NCBI RefSeq assembly: GCF_029504735.1
Contig: NZ_JAQFIP010000009.1
Location: forward strand, 92,387 to 156,386
Source of the DNA: Ereboglobus sp. PH5-10
GTDB taxonomy: Bacteria; Verrucomicrobiota; Verrucomicrobiia; Opitutales; Opitutaceae
Direction of reading: 5' to 3'
DNA length: 64,000 nt
Part shown: positions 40,817 to 49,997 of the stretch, in pieces
How positions within the stretch are numbered: position 1 is the first letter of the stretch
Layout: each line of letters opens with the position of its first letter
Translations under genes and position numbers: made by a program
Notes under the pieces: generated by a model
Seen by the model: the letters and a program-made list of their open reading frames with translations, nothing else
Told to the model about the DNA's origin: nothing
Databases searched by the model: none

Positions 40817-43800
40817 TCACTGCAATTCCAGGCTCGCGAGCGCGCCGGTGGCGGGTTTGCCGGAAAGTGTGACGCGGGATTCCGCGACTCCTTTATCAAC
40901 AAGGAAACTCCTCACCGATTCCGCGCGCGCGGCGGCCAGTTGGCTCAACTGATCATCGTCGATTCGAATCGTTTCGAGCAGTTGCGCCCGCATCGCCTCG
41001 GGTGTCGGCGGCGTTTCGGCGCGGGCTTGTTCCGCCGCGGGGATTTTTTTCCGGTAAAGGATTTCAACAAGGCGGGCTTCGATGGCGGGCGCGAGTTGCA
41101 ATGCGTCGGTGGAACCGGCGGAGACTTGTCCACCGCTGTTTTCGTTCAGGTATTCCTGTTTCAGGTCGGCTGAAAAGCGGATGCTGCGAAGCGCGGCGCT
41201 GTCGGTGTCGGCATCGAAGCCGCCGGAGATTGCGAGGTGCAGCGCGGGGCGTTCGCCAAGCGCCTTGGCGAGCAGGGTGAGTTTCTTTTGGCTGGCTTCG
41301 TTCAACGTGTTCGCACCCGCGTGGAACTCGGCGCGGGAAAGGTCGAGCTCCGCGCCGCCGTCCGATTTGCCGCCGATGCCGAGCACGGAGGTGAGCAGGG
41401 AGAAGGGCGCGGTGGCGGCCTTCATGATGATGTTGGCGAGCGCGTGACGGACGGCGCGGCCGTATTTGAATTCGGGGTCGTCGAGGCTGCCCTTGATTGG
41501 CACGTCGAGGATGATTTTTCCGTTGCGATCGCGCAGGAGCGACACGGCGAGGCCGACCGGCAGGCTGGTTGCGTCGGGGCTGCCGGTGTGCTCGCCAAAC
41601 TCGAATTGGTCGAGCGTGATGACATTCGCGCTGTCGAGAAAACGCTTCGAAACTTTTGTGCTCACATCGACATTGAGCGTGCCGCCGGCGAGCGTGCGCC
41701 CGGCGTATTTTCCGGCGTAGGGGCTGAGCGGCGCAAGCGCGGCGCTGTCGATCGCGAAACGCAGGTCGGAATAAACATCATTGCTGAGCGGGTTGACCTG
41801 GCCGGTGAGCGAAACGGGCGCGGCGCCGTTGATTTTTGCGCGGACATCCACGTCGGCGTGGGCGATGTTTTCCGAGGAGAGTCCGGAAACCGCGCCGTTG
41901 ATTTCGTCGAGCGACATTTTGACAACGGGCGCGATTGACTGGTCGGAAAACGCGACGCGACCTCCGTTGAGCGTGACTTTGCCAATGGTGACGAGCAGGC
42001 GCGGCTCGCTTGCCGTGGATGCCGACGCCGCCGGCGCGAGTGTTTGGTTTTCAGCGGACGGTGCGGGTTGCGGTGGCTCGCTTTGCTTGGCGAGGGCGGC
42101 GATGTTGAGCAGGCCGTCCGGCGAGATGTTTATTTGCGTGTTGGAGCCGTCGAGCGCGATTTCAGTGATCGCAATTTTTGCGGCGGGCTTTTCGGCGTAG
42201 GCGATTTCGCGCACGGCGAGCGTCTTCCACGATTGAAGCGGGCCGCCGGAGGCGTCTTTTACCGCAAAGTCCGTGACACTCGTGCTGCCCGCGACGGCGA
42301 GGCCGCTTTCGGGATCAATGGTCGCGGCGGCCTTGACGGCGAGGCGGCCTTTCTCGATGCGCGCGTTGAGGAACTGGCTGACGTGGGCGTCGGCGAGCGT
42401 GAGGGGAAGGTTGCCCAGTTCGGCGGAAATTTTTCCGCGCATTGGCGAAATGGCAAGTTCGCCGCCGGCGCGGAGTTCGCCTTCGTCGGCGATGCGCATG
42501 GCGAGTTCGATCGCGAGGGGCGAGTCGAGTTTTGCGAGTGAGAAATTCTTGGCGCTCATCGTGTCGATGACGGCCTTGGTGAGCAACGGCGCGTCGAGCG
42601 TGGCGTCCTCGATGTTGATGGTGAAATCGCGCACGGCGACTTCGCCCACGGTTATGTCAGGCGCGGGGGCGGGTGCCGCGGCGGGGGCGGGTGCGCTTGT
42701 GGCGGAGGCGGGCGAATCGGTGGCCGCGGGGGAGAAAAGTTCGGCGAGGTTGATTCCGCGCGCGTCGTGGCGCAGCGCGACGGCGCCGTTGTCGAACGCG
42801 ATGCGCCCGATGCGCAGCACGGGCGCGGCGGGTCGCGCGGTGTGGATTTCGGCGGTGATTTCGGAGAGTGCGATCGCACCGATGCCGACGGCGGGGACGG
42901 GTTTGCCGCGCTCGGATATCTGGAGATCGCGGAGCGCGATGTCGCTTTGGGCGGTTCGGATGGCGACGCCGTCCGCATCGGCTGCGACTTCGTAGCGCAG
43001 GTTGATATCGAGCTTGCCGTCGGTCACGTCGAAGCGAACGAGGTGCCCGTAAAAGGGCGTGTATTTTTTAATGGCGAGGTTTCCGACGCGGATTTCGCCG
43101 CGCGAGGAAACCGGGGCGACGGCAAGACTGCCGCGCCACGAAAGCGTTTCGCCGGACTCGGTGGTTGCGGAAAACTCGCCCGGCGCGAGGTCGGGGCGGC
43201 CGGTTTGGAAATCGCGCACGGTGAAATTGACCGGGCCGAGTTGCGTGGAGAAGGGTTGCGGCAGGGAGGCGTCGGAGTAGTCGACGCGCGCGTTGGTAAT
43301 CGAGAGTTCGTTGATGTGGAGGGGCGCGGATTTTTTGTTTTCATCGGACGCAACCGGCTCGGTTTTTTCGTCCGAGATCAGGTCGGCAAAGTTGGGTTTG
43401 CCATCGGGCAGGATCGCAATGCGACCGGCGAAACCGTCGAGCGCAATTTTGCGCAGACGCCATTCGCGAGAGATTAGCGTTCGCAAGTCGAGGCTTGCCT
43501 GAAGGCTGTCCCAACTGACGAGCGGATCGCGACCGCTGGCGGTTATGGAAAGGCCCTCGATGGAGCAGGAGAGCGCGAGGGGATTGATGCGGACGCGCTC
43601 GATTTGCGCGACGCGCGTGACCCGTGGCGTGGAAAGATGCTTGGTGAGCTGTTCTTCGAGGATGTTTTTGGCGATGGGCGGCGCGACAAAAAAGCCGGCC
43701 AAGATGAGAACGGCCACAACGATTGCAACGGCGCGAACTATGCGCGCCCATCGCGGCCAGCGGCGGCGCGTGTTTTTGTCTGTGGTGCGTGGAGTTTTGT

Positions 43801-43822
43801 TACTGTTTGCCGGGGCTGTCAT
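40817..43822 (-). CDS. DUF748 / AsmA-like envelope protein
   Basis: 1001 residues. An N-terminal membrane helix (IVRAVAIVVAVLILAGFFVA, about 30-50) is followed by a long beta-rich periplasmic region. Early segments such as HLSTPRVTRVAQIERVRINPLALSCSIEG and the repeated LDLRTLISREWRLRKIALDG pattern are typical of DUF748/AsmA proteins. So is the C-terminal part with LDLSRAEFHAGANTLNEASQKKLTLLAKAL-like text and AAARAESVRSFLVDKG. These bridge-like proteins are thought to carry lipids between membranes. The start at 43822 is preferred; 43834 is also in frame. It is convergent with the sirtuin, 6 bp between ends. Confidence 0.82.
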   Translation of the reverse strand: MTAPANSNKTPRTTDKNTRRRWPRWARIVRAVAIVVAVLILAGFFVAPPIAKNILEEQLTKHLSTPRVTRVAQIERVRINPLALSCSIEGLSITASGRDPLVSWDSLQASLDLRTLISREWRLRKIALDGFAGRIAILPDGKPNFADLISDEKTEPVASDENKKSAPLHINELSITNARVDYSDASLPQPFSTQLGPVNFTVRDFQTGRPDLAPGEFSATTESGETLSWRGSLAVAPVSSRGEIRVGNLAIKKYTPFYGHLVRFDVTDGKLDINLRYEVAADADGVAIRTAQSDIALRDLQISERGKPVPAVGIGAIALSEITAEIHTARPAAPVLRIGRIAFDNGAVALRHDARGINLAELFSPAATDSPASATSAPAPAAAPAPAPDITVGEVAVRDFTINIEDATLDAPLLTKAVIDTMSAKNFSLAKLDSPLAIELAMRIADEGELRAGGELAISPMRGKISAELGNLPLTLADAHVSQFLNARIEKGRLAVKAAATIDPESGLAVAGSTSVTDFAVKDASGGPLQSWKTLAVREIAYAEKPAAKIAITEIALDGSNTQINISPDGLLNIAALAKQSEPPQPAPSAENQTLAPAASASTASEPRLLVTIGKVTLNGGRVAFSDQSIAPVVKMSLDEINGAVSGLSSENIAHADVDVRAKINGAAPVSLTGQVNPLSNDVYSDLRFAIDSAALAPLSPYAGKYAGRTLAGGTLNVDVSTKVSKRFLDSANVITLDQFEFGEHTGSPDATSLPVGLAVSLLRDRNGKIILDVPIKGSLDDPEFKYGRAVRHALANIIMKAATAPFSLLTSVLGIGGKSDGGAELDLSRAEFHAGANTLNEASQKKLTLLAKALGERPALHLAISGGFDADTDSAALRSIRFSADLKQEYLNENSGGQVSAGSTDALQLAPAIEARLVEILYRKKIPAAEQARAETPPTPEAMRAQLLETIRIDDDQLSQLAAARAESVRSFLVDKGVAESRVTLSGKPATGALASLELQ

Positions 43823-43891
43823 AATTGAATGCAACTTTAATCTTGTTGTGCGAACCGCGCAACTCTCGGGGAGTCAATATATCATAAAACA

Positions 43892-43923
43892 AAACCCCGA
43901 TGGCATTTTCGCCACCGGGGTTT
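43892..43923 (-). terminator. Terminator of the outer-membrane barrel gene
   Basis: AAACCCCG-A-TGGC pairs with GCCA-C-CGGGGTTT around ATTTTC. On the minus strand it is followed by TTTTGTTTT and lies 43 nt after the barrel gene's stop. Confidence 0.85.
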
Positions 43924-43966
43924 CGCTGCTTAAAGCTGAATAATATTAATCCGTTTCGGGATTATA

Positions 43967-44995
43967 TTAGAATTTGAAGACGGCCTGGACACCGGCGAAC
44001 CACTTGCTCTTGCCGTAAAGATCCTTCGCGATCTTCTCATACTTGGTGTAGCTGACCTCGGCGCCGACGCTGAGGTTTTGGGTAACAGCGTAGGAGGGCT
44101 GCGCGGAAAGCTTCCAGAATTGTCCTTTGCCGGAACCGCCCAGCTTGATCTTCTCCTGTCCCATGCTTACACGGCCAGCGAGGCTGAGCTTTTCGGTGAA
44201 CTGCTGCTTGACCATCACAAGGCCGTAGTAGTCCTCGACGTTGTAGTTGGAGTTTTCACGGCTCTTGCTGTAGAAGAGTTCCGCACCGATCGTGGTTTTG
44301 TTGTTGATGACATATTGCGCCCAGACATCGGCGATGTAGGTATCGCTGTAGAGGATCGGATTGTAATTATAGTCACGGTCATCGCGGGTGTTCTGGTAGG
44401 CGAGCGTGGCGCCGATGGAGAGAGCGCCGTCATTGTAGCCGAAGTGGCCTTCAACGCCGTAGCCGTCGCTGAGGCTGCCATCACCGCGGTATCCGCCTTC
44501 GATATTATAGACGGAGTTAACAACCGCGACGCCGAAGCTCATCTTGTCGAGGGCGTAGTCGAAACGGATGCCTTCGTGGAAGTTCGGAATGATCCATCCC
44601 ATCTCGTCCGTGCCGTAGGTGATGAAGTTGCAGTTCGGAATATCGAACGCTTCATAACCGATCCAGCTCTGGAAGCGGCCGCCGGTGATGCTGAAACCGT
44701 TTCCGATATCGTAGGTGGCGTTGGCTTCGAGGACGTAGAGATCCTTGGCACCGGCATCGGCATAAACGCTGATCTTGGCGGTGACGGGAGCGAAATTAAA
44801 CGCGAGACCAAGCTTGGCGGCGTCGAGATCCATTTCGGTATCCGAGTTGCCCTTGTCGGGCTTCGTGTATTGGACGGAACCTGCGGCGTAGCCGTAGACG
44901 CTCACATTCTGGTGAATGGCAACGTCGGCGCGGGCCGAGAGAGCAAAAGCGGCGGCGAGAGCCAGACCGGCAACTTTGATGATGTTCTTGTTCAT
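43967..44995 (-). CDS. Outer-membrane beta-barrel protein (porin-like, bbp2/OmpL-type)
   Basis: 342 residues. The signal peptide ends in AFALSARA. The mature chain is a series of alternating amphipathic strands (YGYAAGSVQYT, LGLAFNFA, AKISVYADAG), rich in aromatic residues at strand ends. It ends WFAVYTKY-like: SKWFAGVQAVFKF with a C-terminal Phe, the outer-membrane insertion signal. GGRFQSWIGYEAFD and GVAVVNSVYN resemble the putative beta-barrel porin-2 family. Low cysteine content, isolation from other genes and the strong terminator suit an abundant porin. The solute is unknown. Confidence 0.8.
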   Translation of the reverse strand: MNKNIIKVAGLALAAAFALSARADVAIHQNVSVYGYAAGSVQYTKPDKGNSDTEMDLDAAKLGLAFNFAPVTAKISVYADAGAKDLYVLEANATYDIGNGFSITGGRFQSWIGYEAFDIPNCNFITYGTDEMGWIIPNFHEGIRFDYALDKMSFGVAVVNSVYNIEGGYRGDGSLSDGYGVEGHFGYNDGALSIGATLAYQNTRDDRDYNYNPILYSDTYIADVWAQYVINNKTTIGAELFYSKSRENSNYNVEDYYGLVMVKQQFTEKLSLAGRVSMGQEKIKLGGSGKGQFWKLSAQPSYAVTQNLSVGAEVSYTKYEKIAKDLYGKSKWFAGVQAVFKF

Positions 44996-45335
44996 AGTTT
45001 GGTTAGGTGTTCTTTCAGTGATTAAGGGAGAATCTGGCGGGGTGAGCCGCCGCTGCTGCCTCAACAAGTCAAGATGCATTGAGACAGCCAACTCAGACAG
45101 CAGGTGTCGAGGAAATGTTACAAAAAATTAAGTTGGGTTCAAAATTTAGCATGATTTTTTTAAAATTTATAATCCTCTATACAACAACACAATGCGCACA
45201 CACAGAACGAACTGAAATCTTTTTGCAAAAAATGTTTTCTTAAAAATCTCCCTAAATGCGCCCGCCCATTCGCAAAAAACCGAGCCAAAATAATTCGCCC
45301 TCGCCCCTTCCCTCCCTCAAGACAACCTTTACCAC
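44996..45335. other. 340-bp divergent intergenic region
   Basis: It lies upstream of both the barrel gene (minus) and the membrane-protein gene at 45336. The part 45115-45240 is AT-rich, with several T- and A-runs, and is the likely place of the barrel promoter, but no definite -35/-10 pair was assigned. No repeat element was noticed. Confidence 0.35.
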
Positions 45336-45779
45336 ATGACCACCGATCTCCCGCGCACACTAAAAATTTCCCGGCGGCCGCTTGCATCCTTTGCGGTGGC
45401 GCTGGCACCCTTGCTCGTGCTCGCGGCGGTTCTTTTTAACCAGCGCGGCTTTCAACCCATAATCCTCTTTCTCGCGCTCATACCGGTCGTTCTTTACGCC
45501 GCCGTCATCATCATTGTTTTTTCGCAGCGCATTACAATCCGTCCCGACGGCATCGAAACCGTCACCCTGTTTCGATTTCGCCGCTTTATCCGCTTCTCTG
45601 AAATCATCCGCACGGAAATCGACCAGCCCGCCGGACGCGACCGGCCCGTCCTCGCACAGATCCACACAAAAAATGCGCAAGACCCCGTGGTCGCCCTGAA
45701 GCTGAAAGCGCTCGCGCCCGAGGACGCCGCGTGGCTTTGCGCATTGCCGGAGTTGAAATCGGTGCGGGGCTCGACGTGA
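45336..45779 (+). CDS. Small membrane protein with PH-like domain
   Basis: 147 residues. Two hydrophobic helices (about 17-35 and 42-62) are followed by a soluble domain starting FSQRITIRPDGIETVTLFRFRRF, then IRFSEIIRTEI. This is the strand pattern of bacterial PH-like domains attached to membrane hairpins (YdbS-like). The similarity is structural, not motif-based, and the function is unknown. It is a single gene. Confidence 0.6.
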   Translation: MTTDLPRTLKISRRPLASFAVALAPLLVLAAVLFNQRGFQPIILFLALIPVVLYAAVIIIVFSQRITIRPDGIETVTLFRFRRFIRFSEIIRTEIDQPAGRDRPVLAQIHTKNAQDPVVALKLKALAPEDAAWLCALPELKSVRGST

Positions 45780-45829
45780 ATCGACTTATGTCGATTTAAT
45801 TCGGCAAAGGTCGCCCCAAAAGCGCGGCC

Positions 45830-46753
45830 TCAGACCAGCGTTTTTACGAGCGTCTCGCGGTCGCCCGGAAGCAAATCCATCGGCGCGATTTCCGGCATCG
45901 TGTAGGCGCCGGGACGCAACCGCGTGGCCGCCGCGCGCGCGCACGCCACCATGATTTGCGCGGTCAGCGCGGGGTTGTTGATCCGCATGTTGAATTCGAG
46001 CAACTGGTTGTGCGTGCTGCCGCTCACGCCCTTGCGCACCATGTTCACGCCGTGCCCCATGTCCTTGAGCGCATCGACGCTCTCGACTTGAAACACCCGC
46101 GTGTCGTCCTTTGCAAAATAGTCGTCCGTCTTGATCGCCTTTTCGACGGCGGCGAGTTTCGCGCCCTTCTCAAGCTCGACGTAAACCATGCGGCGGTGCA
46201 CGCCCGTGCCGGTGGGGATCGTCATCGAAAGCGCGTCGCGCACGCCCTTCTTCGACTTCGCGCAAACCGAGTGCCCCATGCTCATGCCGGGGCCGAAATT
46301 CGTGTAGGTGATCCCGCGCGGCGCCATCGCGAGCATCAACGTGCGCACCATCGAGTCGCTGCCCGGGTCCCAGCCGGCGGAGATCACCGCCGCGCACCCC
46401 GATGCCTTGCCCGCCTTGTCGAGCGACTGGCGCAATTTCCACAACGCCTCGCCGTGGATGTCGAAACTGTCCACCGTGTGGATGCCGCGCTTCAAATACT
46501 GCGGCGCGGTTTCCGGAATGCTCCGCGTCGGCCCGCAAAGAATCGCCGCGTCAACCTTGCCCAGCTCGTCCACGTCGGACACGACCTTTACGCCCGCGAG
46601 CTCCGGCGGCACGGCGGATTTTTTGACCGATGCGGCGCGGCGCACGACGCCCGCCAGCTTCATATCCGGCGCCTCGCGCACCGCATCGACCGCAAAACGA
46701 CCGATGTTTCCATAACCCACGACAGCGATATTGAGAGTTTTCACAAATCGCAC
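45830..46753 (-). CDS. ddh: meso-Diaminopimelate dehydrogenase
   Basis: 307 residues. It converts L-tetrahydrodipicolinate to meso-diaminopimelate in one NADPH-dependent step of the lysine/peptidoglycan pathway. The Rossmann motif IAVVGYGNIGRFAVDAV is at the N-terminus. HTVDSFDIHGEALWKLRQS, SAGWDPGSDSMVRTLML, FGPGMSMGHSVCA and the C-terminal STHNQLLEFNMRINNPALTA are diagnostic of Ddh. The frame opens with GTG at 46753. GTG at 46744 gives MKTLNIAVVGYG, closer to relatives, and may be the true start. Single gene. Confidence 0.93.
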   Translation of the reverse strand: MRFVKTLNIAVVGYGNIGRFAVDAVREAPDMKLAGVVRRAASVKKSAVPPELAGVKVVSDVDELGKVDAAILCGPTRSIPETAPQYLKRGIHTVDSFDIHGEALWKLRQSLDKAGKASGCAAVISAGWDPGSDSMVRTLMLAMAPRGITYTNFGPGMSMGHSVCAKSKKGVRDALSMTIPTGTGVHRRMVYVELEKGAKLAAVEKAIKTDDYFAKDDTRVFQVESVDALKDMGHGVNMVRKGVSGSTHNQLLEFNMRINNPALTAQIMVACARAAATRLRPGAYTMPEIAPMDLLPGDRETLVKTLV

Positions 46754-47361
46754 GCATACAAAAAACCGCCCGCGCCGTCACGCGGGAAAACCAAAACCCG
46801 GTCGACAATTATTTTTCAAAATACCGCGCGCGCGAAGAAGAAGCGAAGCCAAGGGCGAGTATTTGTGGGATTTTGCCGGTCGAGACATGGGATTAGCGTC
46901 GAGGCATGGGTATGAGCCGCCTTTGCACGCCAAAAGCGTGCCACAACTTAGCCCAGGGTGGAGGCTGCGACACCCTGGGGGCTTTGTTTTTAAAATTCAG
47001 CGCCCTGAATGGGCGCAACAAATCGTCACGAACCCCGCAACATTGTCGCGCTCCTTACAGGGCACCGGTCTGCGTGTTATTGGCAACCCGGGGTTGCGCG
47101 CTTTACGCGCACCCCGGGCTAAGTTGTGTGACGCCTTTGGCGTCATGCTTGCCACTATTCTTTCAACGCCTTGACCAAGTCCAAGCCGAAACATCGCGCG
47201 GCAGTTTCATCGCGCAAACACTTCGTCACGAACAAAGTGCAGCCGGATAATGCGAGGGTCATCCTCGAATCCTAGTCATTTATTGCGCATAATCGTTAAC
47301 GTCAAAAGGCCCGTCCTTCTCCCTACCTTTTGTTATCAGCCCCCACACTTTCTCATTCCTG
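46754..47361. other. 608-bp gene-less region holding a repeat cluster
   Basis: No coding region is supported. It contains the palindromic cluster at 46943-47144. The parts outside (46754-46930 and 47145-47361) show no recognised feature beyond the presumed ddh promoter. Confidence 0.5.
46943..47144. repeat. REP-like palindromic cluster
   Basis: The outer pair ACAACTTAGCCC (46943-46954) with GGGCTAAGTTGT (47116-47127) encloses smaller hairpins: GCGCCC/GGGCGC (47000-47016) and GCAACCC/GGGTTGC (47083-47097). GACGCC/GGCGTC (47130-47144) follows. Words such as CCCAGGGT and GGAGGCT also occur in the REP hairpins beside the RAYT gene. Confidence 0.75.
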
Positions 47362-47679
47362 TTAGTTAGTCTCTTTTTCTTCCTGAATCGCCGTCTCGTC
47401 ATCGACTATAAAAGTATATCGCAATCGCCACTTCTTTCCGATGAGCGCAAAGATGAGCACGCCGCCGAACGAAAACCAGACGGTAACGATAAGTGGCCAA
47501 ACAATGATCATTAAAAGTATACCACCGATAATAGTTAATGGTGTGAGACTCGGGTCAATCTCGGCAAACGGTAAGAGAATTAAGAATGTAAAAAAAACTG
47601 CACCAACTGCTGATACAAATGTGAATAGAAAGATTGTAGCAAATGTCGGCTTTCGCGCTTTGAATGATATACGCTTCAT
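47362..47679 (-). CDS. Small membrane protein of unknown function
   Basis: 105 residues with two long hydrophobic helices (about 14-37 and 47-77), a basic N-terminus (MKRISFKARKP) and an acidic C-terminus (VDDETAIQEEKETN), so both ends are probably cytoplasmic. One 60-base line counted by hand is 45 % G+C, lower than the neighbours, which may indicate foreign origin. No family is recognised. It stands alone between the ddh upstream repeat cluster and the ABC exporter genes. Confidence 0.55.
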   Translation of the reverse strand: MKRISFKARKPTFATIFLFTFVSAVGAVFFTFLILLPFAEIDPSLTPLTIIGGILLMIIVWPLIVTVWFSFGGVLIFALIGKKWRLRYTFIVDDETAIQEEKETN

Positions 47680-47803
47680 TTTCTTTCAGATAACGCTGCC
47701 AATGAGACATGTGGAGTCAATGGCGTTGATACGTCTGACAATCGCTCACCCGAGTAAGGGCAAAAACCGCCTGAGAAGGATTTATTGATTCCTTGATCAC
47801 CCC

Positions 47804-49033
47804 TCACGCCCGGAAAATGACACTCTCTTTTTTAAACATCCGCACGGCGATTGCCAGGGCGGCGGCGGCGTATACGCAGGTTGAGCCGAAGATCAGCGCG
47901 ATCATGCCAATCGGGAAATTTCCCGAGACCATTTCCTTGCTCACAAGTGCCACGTTCAGGAGCGGCACGAGGGCGTATTTCGCGTTCAACTCCACGCCGG
48001 GGAGCATCGCAAGCGCCGCCGGCAATATGATCACGAAAATGAGCGGCGACACATAACTCTGCGCCTCCTTGTAATTCTTCGCGCACAGCGCCACCGAAAA
48101 CAGCACCGCGGAAAACAACACCGCCAGCGGCACCACCAGCACGCACACGCCGAACAATCCCGGCAGGCTCACCGATATCTCCAGCCCGCCCTCCCCCACG
48201 ACCTTCGCGCCTTGCACCGCCGCGTCGCCCGCGAGCAGGCGCACCGCGCCAAGCGCCGTCAACGAAAGCGACGCAAGCGTGCACACCACCGTCACCAGCG
48301 ACGCCGTCAGCACGAGCAGGAATTTGCCCAGCACCAGTTCCGTGCGCCCGACCGGGCTGCACAGGATCGTCTCCATCGTGCCGCGCTCCTTCTCGCCCGC
48401 CGTCAGGTCCAGCGCCGAATACATCGCGCCGGTGAAGCACAGCAAAATGAGCAAATATGGAATCAGCCCGCCGAGTTGCGCGCCGCCCACTTTTTCGGGC
48501 GGGGCGACGTTTTGCCTTTTTACGGTGAACGGGCGGTGAAAATCTGCGGGCAAATTTTTCGCGGCCAGGCGCGAGCGCACCATCTTGTCCCCATACGCGG
48601 AGAAAAAACGCGTCAGCTCCGACACCGCCGCGCCGGAATGCACGTCGCCCGCGTAATTATAAATCATCACCACAGGCGCTTTTCCCAATCGCGCCACGGT
48701 CGCGTCAAAGTCGTCCGGCACCTCAACCGCCGCGCGCAGTTGTTTGTTCTCGATCCGCGCCGCGTAATCATCCGCGAAGGGCACCAGTTTTATGCGTTTG
48801 TCGGCGGCGAACGCCGCGCGCAGCCGCGGCGAGTCCGCGCCGCCGATCAGCATCACGGTCGGGATTTCCTCGTAGGCCTTGCGCACGCTTTTGTAGCTGA
48901 CCGCCGCCGCGCCAAACATGAGCACGGGAATGACGACGATTGGCACGACAAACATCGAGATCAGCGAACGCCGGTCGCGCAGCGTGTCGATCAGCTCCTT
49001 GCAATACACGGTGGAGATTTGCCGCCAGTTCAT
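47804..49033 (-). CDS. ABC-2 type permease, NatB-like
   Basis: 409 residues. The N-terminal helix (RSLISMFVVPIVVIPVLMFG, about 24-43) is followed by a periplasmic domain of about 130 residues. Then come five or six helices, including LIPYLLILLCFTGAMYSALDLTAGEKERGTMETILCSP-type sequence. The segment DLTAGEKERGTMETI is the ABC-2 permease coupling signature. This corresponds to NatB/YhaP-like permeases. Its start overlaps the stop of the ATPase gene by 4 nt. The exported substrate is unknown; sodium export is only one possibility. Confidence 0.85.
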   Translation of the reverse strand: MNWRQISTVYCKELIDTLRDRRSLISMFVVPIVVIPVLMFGAAAVSYKSVRKAYEEIPTVMLIGGADSPRLRAAFAADKRIKLVPFADDYAARIENKQLRAAVEVPDDFDATVARLGKAPVVMIYNYAGDVHSGAAVSELTRFFSAYGDKMVRSRLAAKNLPADFHRPFTVKRQNVAPPEKVGGAQLGGLIPYLLILLCFTGAMYSALDLTAGEKERGTMETILCSPVGRTELVLGKFLLVLTASLVTVVCTLASLSLTALGAVRLLAGDAAVQGAKVVGEGGLEISVSLPGLFGVCVLVVPLAVLFSAVLFSVALCAKNYKEAQSYVSPLIFVIILPAALAMLPGVELNAKYALVPLLNVALVSKEMVSGNFPIGMIALIFGSTCVYAAAALAIAVRMFKKESVIFRA

Positions 49034-49812
49034 TGCGCGCCCTCCTTCAATCGCAAGTCGCCCGAAGCCGGATTCCCGTCCGCCCCGCCAACCACGCGCA
49101 CGAAAATTTCCTCCATGTCCTGCTCGCCGTGGCGCGCGCGCAACTCCGGCACGCTTCCCTCGGCGAGCAATTTGCCGCCGTGCACAATGCCCACGCAGTC
49201 GCACAGTTTTTCAACCTCGCTCATCACGTGCGTCGAATAAACGACCGTCTTGCCGCGCTCGCGACAACCGCGGATAAATTGCACGATTGTGCGCGCCGCC
49301 ATCACGTCGAGCCCGATCGTGGGTTCATCAAAAATCATGACCGCCGGGTCGTGGATGAGCGTGCGCGCGATGGACACCTTTTGTTTCATGCCCGTGGAAA
49401 ATTTATCCACGCGCCGGTCGAGAAATTCATCCATGTCGAGCTCGCCCGAAAGCCGCCCGATGCGCGCGCCAATCTCCGCGTCCGCCAAACCGTTGAGCCG
49501 CCCGAAATACACGAGCGTTTCGCGCGCCGTGAGACGTCCGTAGAGCGCGGTGCTTGCCGCCATGAAACCGACGTTTGCGCGGACTTTTTCCGGTTCGCGC
49601 GTGACATCGAACCCGTTGACGATCGCCGTGCCACCGGTGGGTTTGAGCAGGGTGGCGAGCATGCGCAGCGTCGTTGTCTTTCCCGCGCCGTTCGCGCCGA
49701 GCAACCCGTAGATGCGCCCCGACCCGACGGAGAAACTGACATCATCGACCGCCCGAATCTCGCCGCGCTTTTTGTCGCGAAATACCTTTGTGAGATTTTG
49801 GACGGCAATCAT
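49030..49812 (-). CDS. ABC transporter ATP-binding protein, NatA-like
   Basis: 260 residues. Walker A is [16 protein letters not shown] (about 38-53), the signature is [15 protein letters not shown], Walker B is [12 protein letters not shown], and the switch His is in VYSTHVMSE. It drives the NatB-like permease encoded next. The 4-nt stop/start overlap shows tight coupling. The start at 49812 gives [11 protein letters not shown], the usual ABC N-terminus. The C-terminal extension after [16 protein letters not shown] is the typical dimer-side helix. Confidence 0.92.
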   Translation of the reverse strand: MIAVQNLTKVFRDKKRGEIRAVDDVSFSVGSGRIYGLLGANGAGKTTTLRMLATLLKPTGGTAIVNGFDVTREPEKVRANVGFMAASTALYGRLTARETLVYFGRLNGLADAEIGARIGRLSGELDMDEFLDRRVDKFSTGMKQKVSIARTLIHDPAVMIFDEPTIGLDVMAARTIVQFIRGCRERGKTVVYSTHVMSEVEKLCDCVGIVHGGKLLAEGSVPELRARHGEQDMEEIFVRVVGGADGNPASGDLRLKEGAQ

Positions 49813-49959
49813 TGGGGAAAAATATTGGGTGGCGGCGCGGATGCGACAAGCGCGATCAGCAAAAGCCAAGGCATCCTGACACACGCTGCGCCGGGGGAAC
49901 CCCAGAGTTCAAGTCATAATGCCATTTGCGAGCAAATTTAGACTTTGGAACCAAGCGCG

Positions 49960-49987
49960 GCGGGCGCACGCGAAGGCGCGCGCCCGC
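49960..49987 (-). terminator. GC hairpin behind the autotransporter gene
   Basis: GCGGGCGC (49960-49967) pairs with GCGCCCGC (49980-49987) 11 nt after the autotransporter stop. No T-run follows on the minus strand, so it is a weak candidate. Confidence 0.4.
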
Positions 49988-49997
49988 GCGTCAAAAA

